From NCBI GenBank assembly GCA_965153455.1, contig OZ234501.1, forward strand, positions 12,276,001-12,340,000: a DNA stretch of 64,000 nucleotides, read 5' to 3'. The DNA is from Sphagnum compactum (lineage: Eukaryota > Bryophyta > Sphagnopsida > Sphagnales). Below, piece by piece: positions 23,871 to 37,148 of this stretch (position 1 is its first letter; each line of letters starts with the position of its first letter). The notes beneath the pieces are model-generated. The model was not told the origin of the DNA and did no database searches. It saw only the letters and a program-made list of their open reading frames with translations. The position numbers and the translations under genes were made by a program.

Positions 23871-24965
23871 TCATGGAATTGCGCTGAAAGAAGGCTCAAA
23901 CATGAGATTGTCTTCAAAATCCCAGTGCTTCAACTTGTAACTTGCTAACTCTTGTGGCCATCTCTCATCCCATGTCTGTGTGCTTGTTTGAAATGTTAAC
24001 ACTCGAACGTGCTTAAGATCAGGTGAATCAGGAGGCTCAAAAACAGTGAGGATCATAAAAATCTCATCATGGACATAGAAGTAGTTCTTGTGAGCAATGA
24101 ACTGGGATCCCACAGGCAGTGAACACACCTTCATCAGTCCAGGCCCTCGCATCATGCCTTCTCCCTCCCACTCCCAGATTCCCCTAGTATCAGAATTCAA
24201 GCTGAGAATGTACTGTTGATCTTGACTGTGGCCATGATAAACAGTTTGATAAACAGTTTTAGGTCTCTTCTCGCGAATCGCACTTACATCTATTCGCTCT
24301 CGGTTTGCATCTTGTACTTGTCGTCGGGTGCTCCGAGACTGGGGCACCTCAAGGGCATTCAAGTCACCAATGCTCCAGGAACCAGTGCTAGAATCAAAAA
24401 TCTTCACTGAATCATGTGAATTTGTGCAACCAGAACCTTGCCTACAATTGCAGCCAGAGGATCGCAGTTGCAACTTATATGTGCCTGTGTCTGTATCACA
24501 CACCATCTTCTCCAATGTATGGAACTCAGACCCATCAAGCAAGGGTGGGAGTTCTCGCCAAATACCCATCACAGGGTTGCAGACACTGAATCTGTCCTGT
24601 TGAATTTGATGGAAAGCCTTCCAACAGATAATGCCTCCATCCACATGCAAAATGGCCTCCAAATTGAGAGGAGGTGTTCCATGGATTGGTATTTTGCACC
24701 ATTCTTTTGCAGACACATCATAGACACACACCTGGAAAATTCTGGAAATGTTTGCACTCCTGAGTCTGCAGAGAGTCCTGACTTTGAAGATTGCAATCCG
24801 GGGTGTGGGAAGAGCTGCATTTAACTTCTGAAAACGATTGGAGAAAAGTGTGAACCTCCAGTATCTACTGAGGCATCGCAGGCGAACAATGTACTTGAGG
24901 GGTAATCTGACAAAGATGTTCTCAAGAACCTCGTTTGGCAGATGGCTTAGGGTTTTATGCTCCAT
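23871..24965 (-). CDS. F-box protein, single exon
   Basis: This 364-aa protein begins with an F-box at about residues 8-45 (LPNEVLENIFVRLPLKYIVR then RLRCLSRYWR). The F-box docks substrate adaptors to SKP1 in SCF ubiquitin ligases. The remainder resembles the kelch/F-box-associated half of plant F-box proteins: short beta-strand blocks (VYDVSAKEWCKIP, SVCNPVMGIWRELPPL, KIFDSSTGSWSIGDL, SLNSDTRGIWEWEGEGMM, VLTFQTSTQTWDERWP). Those motifs suggest a beta-propeller that recognises a target. The start ATG at 24963-24965 is supported by the F-box immediately after it, and no intron is needed. The substrate cannot be inferred. Many plant F-box genes belong to large, fast-changing families, so orthology is left open. 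Confidence 0.9.
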   Translation of the reverse strand: MEHKTLSHLPNEVLENIFVRLPLKYIVRLRCLSRYWRFTLFSNRFQKLNAALPTPRIAIFKVRTLCRLRSANISRIFQVCVYDVSAKEWCKIPIHGTPPLNLEAILHVDGGIICWKAFHQIQQDRFSVCNPVMGIWRELPPLLDGSEFHTLEKMVCDTDTGTYKLQLRSSGCNCRQGSGCTNSHDSVKIFDSSTGSWSIGDLNALEVPQSRSTRRQVQDANRERIDVSAIREKRPKTVYQTVYHGHSQDQQYILSLNSDTRGIWEWEGEGMMRGPGLMKVCSLPVGSQFIAHKNYFYVHDEIFMILTVFEPPDSPDLKHVRVLTFQTSTQTWDERWPQELASYKLKHWDFEDNLMFEPSFSAIP

Positions 24966-26620
24966 TCATGCAGAACTTGAACCTCAAACCCTGAAAAGAA
25001 ATACCACACATCCCACCAGACACAAAAGTTAACCCAGTCAGTTACACAGAAAGTAAACTGCTAATGTGCAAGTATTATTATTTCTTGCAACACTTTACTG
25101 AAAGTGCAAGGAGTGCAGCAAAACAGAAAAAAACACAATACAGAATTGCACAGATCACAACAGAAAATCACAGAAATTGCTTTCAAAAACTGTGCAAGCA
25201 ATCAATTACCACCAAAGAAAAAATATATAACCATTATCCACACCTGCCAGGTCTTTCTCCTACAAGATTCATTGTAATTTCTCTACGCCCTGCCCACAAA
25301 CACACCAAAGATTGGGGGAGGAAAAATAACTTCCAGATACTGCAATATTTCCTCAACATACTCCAATGACCACATAAAAATAGACCACCATGCTTTCCAC
25401 GAAACAACAAACAAAACAAAACAAGCAGCTCATCAGATAATGGCTCTGCCCATTAAGTGACTTGCATAAGGATGATAAATATTCAACATACTAAATTGGA
25501 AATACATGGTGGTTAGCATGGTGAAGCCCTAACGAATCCTTCCAGTTATGCTGAGTGGAATGTTTCTAAAGTGGACTCCGCGTGACTAAGGATACAAAAC
25601 TTTTGGCCTGTTTTTGGATGTATCACAATTTCTCTACCCTCAAGGGCACAGCCGACAAACAGTTACAACTCTCTCAACAAATTAAATTGGAAACACTAGG
25701 TGCTAAGCATGGTGAAGCCCGAATGGGATCCTTCAGTTATGCCCAAGGGAAATGAATGTTTCTATAGTGGACTCCACATGAACCTAGAATGTAGAGATAC
25801 CAAACTTTTGGCCTGCTTGTTTCTGGGTGCATCACAAATATCTCTACGCTCTCGAGGGCAGAGCCAACAAACACTTACAACTCTCCCAAGTCGAAAAAAA
25901 ACCGAAGAGATGGAGTTTCTCGATCCCCGTAAAAACCACAAACTGCGCCCTGAAATTTTTTGAAAAAAAAAAACCTGAATGTGTCAGAGCGAGGACTTTG
26001 GATTGTGCAGAAAAATCGCTGCAGATTTTGTTCCTCGTCCTCGTCCTCCGCAGCTGCAAAACCTCGATCTAAATCAGGAAACCCTCGATCCTGAACCGGA
26101 AGTGCACGAAGAGCAAAAGGGAGAGGAGAGGACAAGCACAGGACTACGCCTGGTGAACGTCATTTTTACGGAGCTTAGTTACTGTGCTGGTAGTACCGTG
26201 ACACGCACGTTTTCTGTCCCCATCACTGTCAAACTTAAAGCCCGTTTTTACCTCAAACGTAACTTTAGTAAATACCGTACTGAGAGGTAAAAATCAGGGC
26301 AAGTTGCGAGGTAAAACCAGTGAAGGTAAAAACGTGAACGCCATCATGGGATGGAAAAAGTAAAGCGTGGAGCGTCCCCTTATTGGTCAGGAGATACAGT
26401 AACAATGGAAAGTAAATCAAAAGTTACGACCGTACAAGTGAAAGTTACTTGGCTTGTGAGAACTTTTTACCGAGTCGGACAAATGGACGGGCTACGGTGA
26501 AACAGCTGCCAGAAAACACTAGAGGTATAGTAAAAAAGTTAGAAAGTGAAAAGTAACTTGTCGAATTGCGTGCCTGCTGCACCCCAAGTTGTCGGTTGTA
26601 GTCGTCGTCGGTAACAGAGG
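24966..26620. other. 5' flank of the F-box gene with a tandem duplication
   Basis: This covers the F-box 5' UTR and promoter side. Two tandem copies of a unit of about 190-200 bp occupy 25490-25895 (listed separately). The 25.9-26.2 kb stretch is GC-richer, with CTCGTCCTCGTCCTCCGC, and may be the promoter or first non-coding exon on the minus strand. From 26.23 kb the repeated GGTAAAA/TTTTACC words suggest a decayed foldback element. Confidence 0.4.
25490..25895. repeat. Two-copy tandem repeat, about 195 bp each
   Basis: Copy 1 (about 25490-25682) and copy 2 (about 25683-25895) share AAATTGGAAA, TTAGCATGGTGAAGCCC (TAAGCATGGTGAAGCCC in copy 2), TTCAGTTATGC, TAGTGGACTCC, CAAAACTTTTGGCCTG-type and ACAACTCTC blocks in the same order. 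Divergence is moderate. It is non-coding and sits upstream of the F-box gene. Confidence 0.75.
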
Positions 26621-29600
26621 GGACATCCCATCACATATCTCCACGCGTCAGACAATCATTGGCTGTAAAACGATATTTGTCATGACAAATGATGAACAGA
26701 GTTTTGGCTAAACAAAGTTCATCCCTATTAGCGTCAGCATTTTTGTTTCTTTTGGCGAATTTAAAATATAAATTGGCAAAAGGTGGTTTTTGGGGGATTT
26801 TCAGTTGTTCTGATTTTGATCTCACATATTATTATATAACCAAATTTTTTATTAGGTCTAGTAGGTAGCTAACAATATAGAAGGATTTTTTAAATCATCT
26901 TAATAATTTATAGTCAAATTTGGCTCAATCTTCTTATGGATGATATAACACTATTGTAAAAAGAAAAGATTGCCATAATTAGCATTATATTTTATTGTCA
27001 TCCTTATTGTTTTAGGCCCCTCCCAACCTTCGACCTCTTCGCAAGATTAATTTTTGCACTCGACTATGCCTATCTCGTGTAAAAATTTAGGTTAAGGTTT
27101 TTTAAATCGTCAAAAGACATGACAAGATCATTTCAAACTCATCAAAAGACACACTATATGAATATTGTTCAACAAATAACATATGAAAAATAGAACATTT
27201 ATCACCGCTTGTTTCGTTTTTTTTTCCCCCTACATAATAATCAAGTGTTCAAAGGCCGCATCGCTAAACAAAAAGACTTGGGCTTTCAAACTCAAAATTG
27301 GCATTGAATGGAATTTAAGCCCGGCCTTGAACCTTGGATTCATTCCTTCTTACAAATGAGATGATAATTTTCTATCTTTGTTCATATGTTCACTTGAATT
27401 ATCTGTGTCTTATTTTGTCATGAGTTTTTCAATATTAGTTACCTATGTGTTTGACATTTTAAATAAATGTGCAGGATCAATGAAATGATGAAAAAGAAGA
27501 GTGGACATCATGCTTTTATAATTCAATTTTTTGACGTAGATATTTGACAAATCCTTTTGAACCAACATTTGAAGAAACAAATTTGTCCAAAAAATTTCAA
27601 AATTTTTAATCAAAAATTGGCAAAATTGACCCAAAAAAAATCATGAGTTGAAATAACTCAAAATTGCAAGTGCATGTTACCTTTTCAAACATGTGATTTG
27701 ATTTTGTTTTAGCAAGCAACACATCATGTAATAATTCCACCTTCAAATCCTTTACTAGATCTAGAACTTTTCATTTAAATGGATACTCTTTATGGAACAT
27801 ATACATTCATCATATGCATACATAGTATTTCAAATGCCACTCACAAAAATCAAATTTGCGCCAAAATTTTATGCTCAAATCATGAACAGATAAATAATCT
27901 ATTTCATACAAACATAACTAGTAAAAGTTTTCAAATTAAATATCTTTTTTTTTGTTCAAAATAATTGAATTTTTATTTTATTTTTATATTTAGCATGCCA
28001 AAGGATCATTTGAAATTGAACCAATCCATTAAAAGACATATAAACAAAGTATTGCCACAAAATGCCTTTAAACAAAATATTGTCCATCAAAAGATTGATG
28101 AGACCCTTCATAAAGAACTAACAATGCCGCTTTGGTAGTGAAAGGCAACTCTATTCATATCTAAAAATCCCAAAAACAGAACATTATTCGATGTGAATGT
28201 TTCATCTCTTGATTAGTATTAGATGTTCAAAGTTTAGTTTTCACACATAGATTGTTTTTTTATCTATAATTTTCACTTGATGAAAAAAATACCACAATCC
28301 TACTTTGTATTCCATCATGGGAAACTAATTAAAAAACAACAATTGAAAACACATATGCACCTCAATGGCATGCCACAAAAACACTATTCATAAAGATTCC
28401 AAAAATGTGTTAATGTAAACATGTAAAGTTAGTTTTGTTGCAACAAAACATTATAATGCAAAACAAAACTAATCTTGGTACATTTATGTCCAAGTTTTAG
28501 ATAAAGTTTTAGGCTATCTAAACCAAAGGTTTAGAATTTTTTATTGAAACTAAATTTGGATTTGAACCTTGAAATCACTTTTTATTAAAATTGAAAACCA
28601 AACCTAAATCAGGTTGATGTCCTTTTTAAAAACAAATCCACATTCTCTAGCCATATAAGTACAAAGTTTTTTTTAATTCCAAGAACTAAACGTTGTTTTT
28701 TAATTTGTCACAATTCAACTTTGGAAAAACCTTATGTCATGGTGTTGGGTGCATGTTGCATCACAAAACAAAAAAGAAAATAGAGATTGTGTCAACACAT
28801 TTTGGTTTAATCTAAAGGCAAAATTGCATGTAAGTTTTATGAATGAACTAGAAATGAACTAGTATACAGATGGCTACCAATTCACTGGTTCCACCCTCAA
28901 TGAATTAGCTACCAATTCATTAATCCTTCTCTCCCAAAAAAAGTCCAAAATTCCTAATGCCCTCAAAAGGAAAAATGATTGCCTCACTAGTTTCAAGCTT
29001 TTTTTTTCCTTGATTGGGTTATTCCCAATTTTATTTACATTTAATACCACATTCCATGATTATAAATAGACATTTATTTTCTCACAACTTGGAGGGTTGT
29101 AATAAGACATTTTTTGAAGTAGCTTTGTGTTCAAATTCTTTGTGTTTTTCTAAACAACATCCCATTGTTTTCTCACAAATTTTGATTATAATGAAAAAAT
29201 TTAATAGTTTTATGATTGAACTTTTCATGTGTTTTAACATCTCTTAGTCTCCCCCAATGTCCTATTTCCTTATTTATGTTTCTCTCAAGATGATGCAACC
29301 TTTTTCTCATGTATTTATATGAGGCTATTGTGATAGATTTGGTGTGCATTTGTGAATTAAGCCTTGATTGATTGGCAAATAACATTCAATTTTGTAACCA
29401 AGGTTTGGAATATTATTTTCAACATTCTTGCATTGAGGTGAACAAAAAAATTCAATTCCATTTCCTTTGAACAATTTGTTGTTCTTCATCATATTTTAAA
29501 TATCATGTTTGGTAAGTATTGCAATTGCACATGGTTGCATCTGCTATATTTCATGACCCTAGAAAATAGTTGTGTTTCCTTTTGATTTTTCCTTGCTTTT

Positions 29601-31331
29601 CACACCCATGGGTTGGATTAATCTTTATATTATTGCAAATGGTTGTTCTTTGAAATTTTTGTCTTTTTAAACTCCTTTGTGGATTTTTTCTTTCATTTTA
29701 AACATGTTCAAAGCTCTTATAAAAGGGTTTTTAATCATTTTAGCTTTATAGGGATTTTCTTGTAGAGTGTTTATAGGCATTTATATATGGTTTCAAAGCA
29801 CCAAAATTAAGGAAATTTGTGAAGTCCTTTCTGACATGATTGTTTTAAAAACAAATTAGCTTTATTTGAAAACCTTGTATCCTAGGATGTTTAAGAGGAC
29901 CATTGTAATACCTTTTGGAAAAGATGATTATTTTTCCCCAAACATAGGCATCCAAAATTTTGCACTATCAAAATACTTTACAAAAATGAACTAATAGGGA
30001 TTCGACATTTGCCCTTTACGATCCACCTTATATTGCTTTTACCAAAAACTATAATCACCCCATGTGGCCACAATATGAAGTTGTTGCATCATGTTCTGCG
30101 CTCAATTCACACACCCTTAATGCACCACTAATCGAACTTGTATTAATTCCACTAGTATAGAAAAAATGTTGATATCATATTTCATCAATCTTTAAAAGAT
30201 TTTTAACATATTTGAAATGGCTTGTTAAGGCGTGACTAGATGTTTTGAACCTAAATTTGTACAATGAAAAAAGTTCCTTTCGAATGATAATGTGTTATTG
30301 TAACTTTTATTAATGTGCAAATTTCCTTTATGTTTTCAATGTCTTTCTCATACAATGGACAAAGATCTCATTTGCAATATTAGCCAAGAGATGATGGGGT
30401 CACAACATGTCTTAGAGAAAAATATAAACTTTCCATGTTTTCTCAAGTTGAAGAGACCACCACATCTTCAAGCAATGTGATTAATCATCAAAATGCAATT
30501 TGATGGGGGGTTCTGCTTCTCACCTCTTGTTAGCATCGGCACCTCTTCTCCTCTTCTGGCACCACTTTCGTGCAGTCGATCTCGTTCAGAAATCGCTGCG
30601 GTTCGCAACCCTTGCCATGATTTTCTGAAGCCAAAATGGCTGCACTGCGAATCTTCGCACTACGTAAATAGTTTGTCCCATTTTCTGGAATTCAGAGCAC
30701 ACACAAGAACAAGAAGAAGAACTTGTACTATTTCATCATCAACAAGAAATTTGGGCTCCATCTAATTATAAATCTAAGCCTCTAACATTTTTTGCTTTCA
30801 ACTCAAATGAAAAAGTCATGTAAGATAAAGGGCAAGTTGTACATTGCATTTTGCGTCATGTTAAAATTGCATCAAAACATATAGCATCCCAAAAAACAAA
30901 GGGTCTAAAAGCTATTGTCACCTACAATAAGAATTGGGGCAACAACAATTTAAAGAATCATTTTGTTGCAAAACATAAAGACTTATATGAATTTTGAACC
31001 CAAGAGATGAAGGTTCAAACTTCATTGTCACTTTCTAAATCCCAACTTGCAAAAAAAAAAAGACCAAAGTAATAGGGGTAAGATTTCTAAATATTTTGGT
31101 TTTTCCCAACCATATGGAAAACATGATGCTAATCAAGAAACATTTTAAAACGACTTGGTGTTGATGTGTGTCAAGGGTTTGACATCCTTGAGCATTGAAA
31201 AAAATATTTGGGTTAGGTGATTTACATTGAGATGATATAAATTGTTGTGTTTTTCCATCTCATGAGGTCATGACTAATGAAATTGTATAGCAAATGACAA
31301 AAAATATTTTGCAAAATATGTAACACCACTA
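26621..31331. other. AT-rich intergenic DNA, no gene
   Basis: Nearly 5 kb without a recognisable gene. A degraded copy of a dispersed repeat lies at about 26840-26960 (TAGTAGGTAGCTAACAATAT); better copies are at 35630-35850 and 38730-38935. A small GC-rich island at 30505-30765 carries a domain-free 90-codon frame. It could be an isolated exon or a captured fragment, but I cannot identify it. Confidence 0.5.
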
Positions 31332-33770
31332 TTGGAGGCTTGTGTGACTTGTACAACAACCTTTAACTTGTGGACAAATAAAGGAACCTCCAATACTTTT
31401 TTTTTGGTGGTCAATTTCCTTTATGATAATTGGGAACCCAAACATGTGAGGCTTAGATTATTTAAAGTTAGTAATACAACAAATGCTACTTTGGGCAAAC
31501 AACTTCATGAATTGCTTGAGATATTTGACATAACAAAAAAAAGTCTTTGTGATGTGAAGGATGAAGGGGCCAATTGGGCATTTCAAACCAATGCATTGAA
31601 ACATTTGTTTTCTTGTGAGGCATTGGGCATGATAATCTCACATGATGTTTTATGTTTTAGGCATGCCATGTTTGCAAATTGTTAATATGCAACATCATAT
31701 GACAAGTTGGGTTAAGGTTTAGCATTAATGAATATCAAAATAGTTCAAAACAAAATCCAAACATACATAATGTGGCCAAAGAAAAGTGAAAATGAAGCAA
31801 ATAATGGGTTAAAACATGTGTGGATTGCAACATTCAATTTCATTAATTAACTACGCCAATGAAAACCATTTTTTGCATTAAAAGTCATCATGTTCAAGCT
31901 ACATTTACCTTTTCATGAAGTTAAAATTACAAGTGTTACATGAACCAATATATGGAACCAAAAAAAATCCTTTTCTTGGAGTGTGGGTTGTAGTTGAAAT
32001 AGTTTCAAGCACTTTCTCACCTATTGTATCACCTTATGTACTCAACCAATGACATGGTTATCGGTTGTTGGGTGATGCGTTGATAGAGATAATATTGATT
32101 TCTGTGAAAATGGACACTAAATGACATGAATTGGAAACTCAACTCAAGGCTACACTTTAGTGTGAATTGGGTATGCTTTTCAAAATAAGGATATGAAAGC
32201 ACCTAAAGTATGTTCTTTCCCCTTTCCTTGATTTTATGCATGGCTTCACATACCAAAAGGGGCACAACATGCTTCTTTTGATGTTAGAACTTTAATTCAA
32301 GATTTATCACTTATTCCTAAATATGTGGGGTTGATAGTGGCATGCAGTATGATTCTCTTTTGTTTATCCCTATGTTGACTAGCATTTATCAATTGAACCA
32401 TGGGTCATAAAGTGTGCTTGATGTTGGTAGTCAAATGGATTAAGAAAATTTGTCTATGATATCGATGATGTGCTTAATGTTAGATTTGACAATAGTAAAA
32501 TTGTAATTGTACAAATTAGTTGTCTACACATTATGTTTGGTGACGCGCTCGTAAGTCCCTTGTTAGACCCACTTGAAGGTCTAAGTATGTTGAATTGCGG
32601 AAAGTTGGGACTTGAGGGCCGCTCCCGACTTTCAGCACTAAATAGGGGTAGAGGGGCGTGCTAGAAGTCCTGGGATTAAACTAGGAAGAGGACAAGCTTT
32701 TCACCTACTCAAATCTGCATCAAAACTAACCCCAAGTTGGTTAGAACTCATTCTGCACCCTTTTGGTGTTGGGACAAGCCATGGGTTAATTCAGACTCAC
32801 TTGACTCACCACGGCCCGGACTCGGGGGAAGCCACCACCTTCCCCCATATAGTATACTCTGCGTCTCACCGCGGAAGCTACATCCAAATGGCTCTTTTTC
32901 CCGGGATTCCCAAGTTGGAGTCCCGAAACTGTCCCGGGTTGGAGTCTCGGAACTTTGGGAGCTCATATCTCCCAACTGCGACATCCGATTGGAGCAAGGT
33001 TTAAACCAAAGTTGTAGTTCTCTTCAAGAGCTTTTCAACGCCATGTCACACTCCTTCAAGCAACGTCAGAAAGAGGTCGATTCCTGACTTTTAGTGGTCG
33101 GGAGTCAAACTGTCAGTTTGACTCCCGGCCCTTCTTTTGCCCATAACTTGGGCTGCAGATGTCCAAATGGCCAATGCAAGGGCATTTTAGACATCTACAC
33201 TTCAAGACCTTTCCATTGATATAAAGAACACCTCAAGGCGAGGTGTTTTGACCCCCTGTAATCGCTTCTGAGTTTTTGGGAATCCTGGAGGACTCCAACT
33301 TCCCACTTTTGGGAGTGTGGGCTTCACCCTCACACTTAGCCCAAAGTGGGGTTGCGACATTTGGAATTTTTTATAACTTATTAATGTATGAACAATCATT
33401 AACCATAGGGCTTTGACTTATATATTGTTTGGGAAACCAAATGGTTATACGTTAAACAAAAATTGTTTTGTTTTTGCAATTTACAATTATGTTCCAAGAC
33501 ATGTGAATTGAATCTTCTTCAATGGTGGAAGGAAAATGAGGGGTGTTTTCCAATTTTTGGTTTTTTGGTTAAGCAAATCTTAAGGATTCCATGTAGCCAA
33601 ACTAAAATAAAACTAGTTTTTCACTTGTATGTGTCTTCATGTCCCTTCATCATTATTGCCTTGGGGCCCATAATCTTGATAATCTTGTTTTTTATGTGAG
33701 GAATTGGCCTATTGATCCTCAATTAGATGTGGACACTTCAAATGACATTGCAATAGAGTTTCATGAAAAG
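31332..33770 (+). pseudogene. hAT-superfamily transposase, broken and interrupted
   Basis: Two parts of one plant hAT transposase lie in the same orientation. The first (31332-31685, then shifted frames to about 31900) has FNLWTNKGTSNTFFLVVNFL, LFKVSNTTNATLGKQLHELL, VKDEGANW and a downstream YIMWPKKS block, typical of the catalytic region. The second (about 33520-33760) has LLQWWKENEGCFPIFGFLVK and, in another frame, LDNLVFYVRNWPIDPQLDVD, the C-terminal dimerisation region. Stops and frameshifts occur throughout, and a GC-rich segment at about 32538-33375 separates the parts. It cannot encode an active enzyme. Confidence 0.82.
32538..33375. mobile_element. GC-rich insertion inside the hAT pseudogene
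   Basis: Base composition jumps from about 30% to about 50% GC between the two halves of the transposase. It contains a near-perfect palindrome (33099-33110 CGGGAGTCAAAC with 33116-33127, 5-nt loop) and repeated TTGGAGTC/GGGAGTC words. Phrases such as ATATCTCCCAACTGCGACAT are reminiscent of plant LTR-retrotransposon flanks. Ends and class are unresolved; a solo LTR is a reasonable guess. Confidence 0.4.
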
Positions 33771-36303
33771 TTTCAAGGTTTAATAAATTGTTGTTTGTTG
33801 TTTAATAAATTGTTTTGAGGGTTGAAATGTGGTGTATGTGCAATAAATGATGAAACAAGCACTTACACATACGTGTAATGAAATTTTCATTTAAAAAGGG
33901 AAAAATGATTACAATTGTGGTAGCACATTTCAAAAGTTCAATTTCAAGCATTAACATGAACATACCCTAGACTTCATAGTTATTCTACAATATCCATAAG
34001 GTAAAATCACAATACCCTACTTACTCTTACTTTGTTTTAAAAGATGCATAATACCTTTTATCCCAAGGGCATGTTTTTAAAAAAATCATACATATATTTC
34101 ACCCTATAGGTATTTTTAAAAATCATACATACCTTTTACCATGGTGGTAATTTTTATAAAAAAATCATATATATCCTTACCTTGAAAGTATGAAAAAACA
34201 TAATACCCTTCCAACACTAGTCATATCATACCCAAAACAAAATCCACAAATATAACCTTGTTTGTAAATTACACATTGATTTTTAGTTCATTGGATTAAA
34301 AACAAAATTCGAAACACCAAATTTTCATTGGTTTGAAAAAAATCTTAAAGCCTACACATAACCTTATTTTGCTAAACATTGAAAATAGTAATCCTTTTTT
34401 AATGTTTCCATTGCTCTTCTAATTTTCACAAATCTAACAAACCCTATTACACATTTAATTGTTAATTCATTCAAAATATTTTTGAATCACCAAATCCAAC
34501 GATTTCATTGCCATAACATTTTTTGTATAAATATATGGTTAAAATTTTAAATATCGGAATTGAAAGGTTTTTTCAAAATCAAGAACTAGGTGACAAGTTG
34601 AATAAAAACATTACAATAAAATAAGGAAGAAATGATGCAAAAGATTTGGACCTCCATTCTTTTGGCACGAATGTTGTGTGGGTTTATAAATTTATTTATC
34701 TGTAGCACGTTTCCACATTATGAAAATCACTATATGAAAATGCACAAACTGAGCTTATAAAGTGCATAACCAAAAAATAATAATTAATTGGCTATGCCCT
34801 TTATGAGTTTTTCCTCCTACATTTTTTATCTTTATTAGTATGCTGCTCAATCAAAATGCATCAACAATTTTTATACATAGGTGATTTATTTTATTTGAGT
34901 TGCCATTTTTGCACAATAGACCATCAATATTGGTATTTCCTTTTGTGGGTCATTTGATCAACACACTCAAATTTTACTATGTTATTTCTTTTTTATGTTC
35001 TTAAACCATGGTGGTTGTGTGCGTGATATTTTTGACTTACTAAAAAACATAAATTTTGAATTTATCTTCATGGTCAATATGATAGAAATTATGATGTTTA
35101 TATATTTAGGTTTGGTGCATTGTGAAATTGGCCTAAACTATATATGTTTGATATATTAGATATCTACTTTTGACACCTCATATTGATTCAATATTGTAGA
35201 GTCTATGGTCAACTCCACCAATCTTATTTAAACTCATCATTTGATTGCATAATTGTTGAAGACTAGTCAAATGTCATCTACATCCACTCAAATGTTTTGG
35301 CTTGATCTTTTTCATTTTTCCTTTGGGGTAGTGCTTTTCTAGTATATCTAGGTGTAGGTGCGAATTTTCCCAATTTGTGGCCTACCATATGATTTGTTAT
35401 ATAAATAGGTACATGTTCCCACCCGTTACGAACAACAATAGTATGATCAAACATTATGGGTACAATGGTATTGGAAGGAAGAAGGGTTTGTTATAAAGAT
35501 TTTATAATTAATTTTATAATGTTAATTTTCCTACCCCACCCACAGGCAATGTTTCTTTTTTGCAAAATTTTGTAATGTTGTTAAAACTTTGAAAAACATT
35601 TGTCCCAAATTCAACATTCCATAAAAGAAATTGCCAAAATTCCTTTAAAAAAGACTACCAGATTCCTATACATGGTTCAAGTAGGTAGCCAAAAATACAT
35701 AAAGATGTTAAATGTTTTTCCTTTTGTATAAAGAAATTAAGTTTGTTAATAACCCAATTTGGTGAAATTGACTTTTTGGACAATTACCACTTTAGCTACA
35801 TCACCATATTGGGAAAAATAAAATAAATCACCCAATAGCGATGCACCAAACCTTTTCTTTGGAAGGGGGGGGGGGGTGGAGATTTCAAATTTGAATTATA
35901 ATGATTATAATATATTTACATAAAATGAGATTTGGTCCCTTAAAACTTGCACCATTCTTGATCACCCATTTCAATTTCTACCACCTCTTCAAATTGGCCA
36001 AGGTTCTTAAGTTTGAAGCTTAAAACTTCAAACCACCCTTATCATTTAAAACCCCACTAATGTAGCATGTGCCATTGGTCCAAGTGTCAACTAGTTACCC
36101 AACTAATTTTTCTTTCCAAAACCATTGTTTGGAGTTTAATTGAATTTCAATACCTTTGGCACCTTCGGTCTAAAAACTTCCGGATCACTTTCATTAAATC
36201 CTACTCAATGAGGGCTTCCCAATAAGACCAAGACTGCACCCAAATTCCCCTATACCTTTTAGTTTTGATTTAAATGAAATTTAAATGAAAAATTTATTCA
36301 ATA
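33771..36303. other. AT-rich intergenic DNA
   Basis: No gene is seen. A dispersed-repeat copy lies at about 35630-35850 (CCTATACATGGTTCAAGTAG). A G-run of about 12 nt is at about 35865-35877. The segment ends with the A at 36303 that flanks the Helitron. Confidence 0.5.
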
Positions 36304-36731
36304 TCTTATATATAAATTCACTTGGTCTTCCCGTCCGTGACGTGACGTTCTGGTGCAGAACGCTACCCCATTCCAAGTTCCAAGTTCCAACCTTCGCCCG
36401 AACTGTCATCCATCCAGCTGGAATCGTCATCCATCCAGCCGGACGGACAGTTCCTAAATAACTGTCCGTCCGTCTGTGAAAGAAAGCGAGCGTTTTGCAG
36501 CGTTTTGCTGGCGATGGCGTGGGATCAGAGAAGGAGCGAGAGAGCAAGAAGTTTCTAAGATTTCTTTTCAGCAACAAGAGAATACTTTTCAGTAGCAAGA
36601 GACTTTCTGAGATTTCTGGGGATTTTTATTTTTATTTATTTTGGCAGTGGTAAGAGGATGATTTTTTCCTTCCTTATGGTTTTCTTTTTATGATTTCTGT
36701 GTGTCTGTGTGTCTTCTTCTTTTGGTTGCAG

Positions 36732-37148
36732 CATTTTGCAGCTTCAGACTCTGAGACCATGAACACACCCATCTCTCCTCCCACTTCTGCAGCAACTTGG
36801 AGTGACATGACTGCAGTGGTGGGTACAACAAATCAAGCTTCCTCCTTGATAGCAGGAACAAGAAGAAAAAATCTTATACCTCCACTCAGCATGTTTTCTT
36901 GGTGCGGAAACCTTTTCAAGAAGCTTCCTTCAGGAAGATTTGAAATTTAGAAATCTATAGCGAAATCGAAAACACAGACAGAAACAACGGAGGATTGAAG
37001 CAAAGTTTTCTGACAGTCCAGTGCTTTTAAGCCACGATTCTGTTCCAGAAATCGATTTCCTTTGCAGTCATACACAGAACAGGTTGCAATTCTTGGTCTT
37101 GCGCATGCAAATCTGAAGGAAGGAAAGACTTCATTCCCATTCACTTTT
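36732..37148 (+). other. Unidentified captured exon-like segments in the Helitron
   Basis: A GT-AG intron-like gap (about 36650-36731) precedes a segment that opens at ATG 36760 and encodes about 63 residues (MNTPISPPTSAATWSDMTAV... to a stop at about 36950). A second segment begins after TTTGCAG near 37068 and encodes SYTEQVAILGLAHANLKEG. Both have the base composition of plant exons and stop at the internal Helitron terminus. I do not recognise either. They are probably pieces of host genes carried by the element. Confidence 0.4.
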
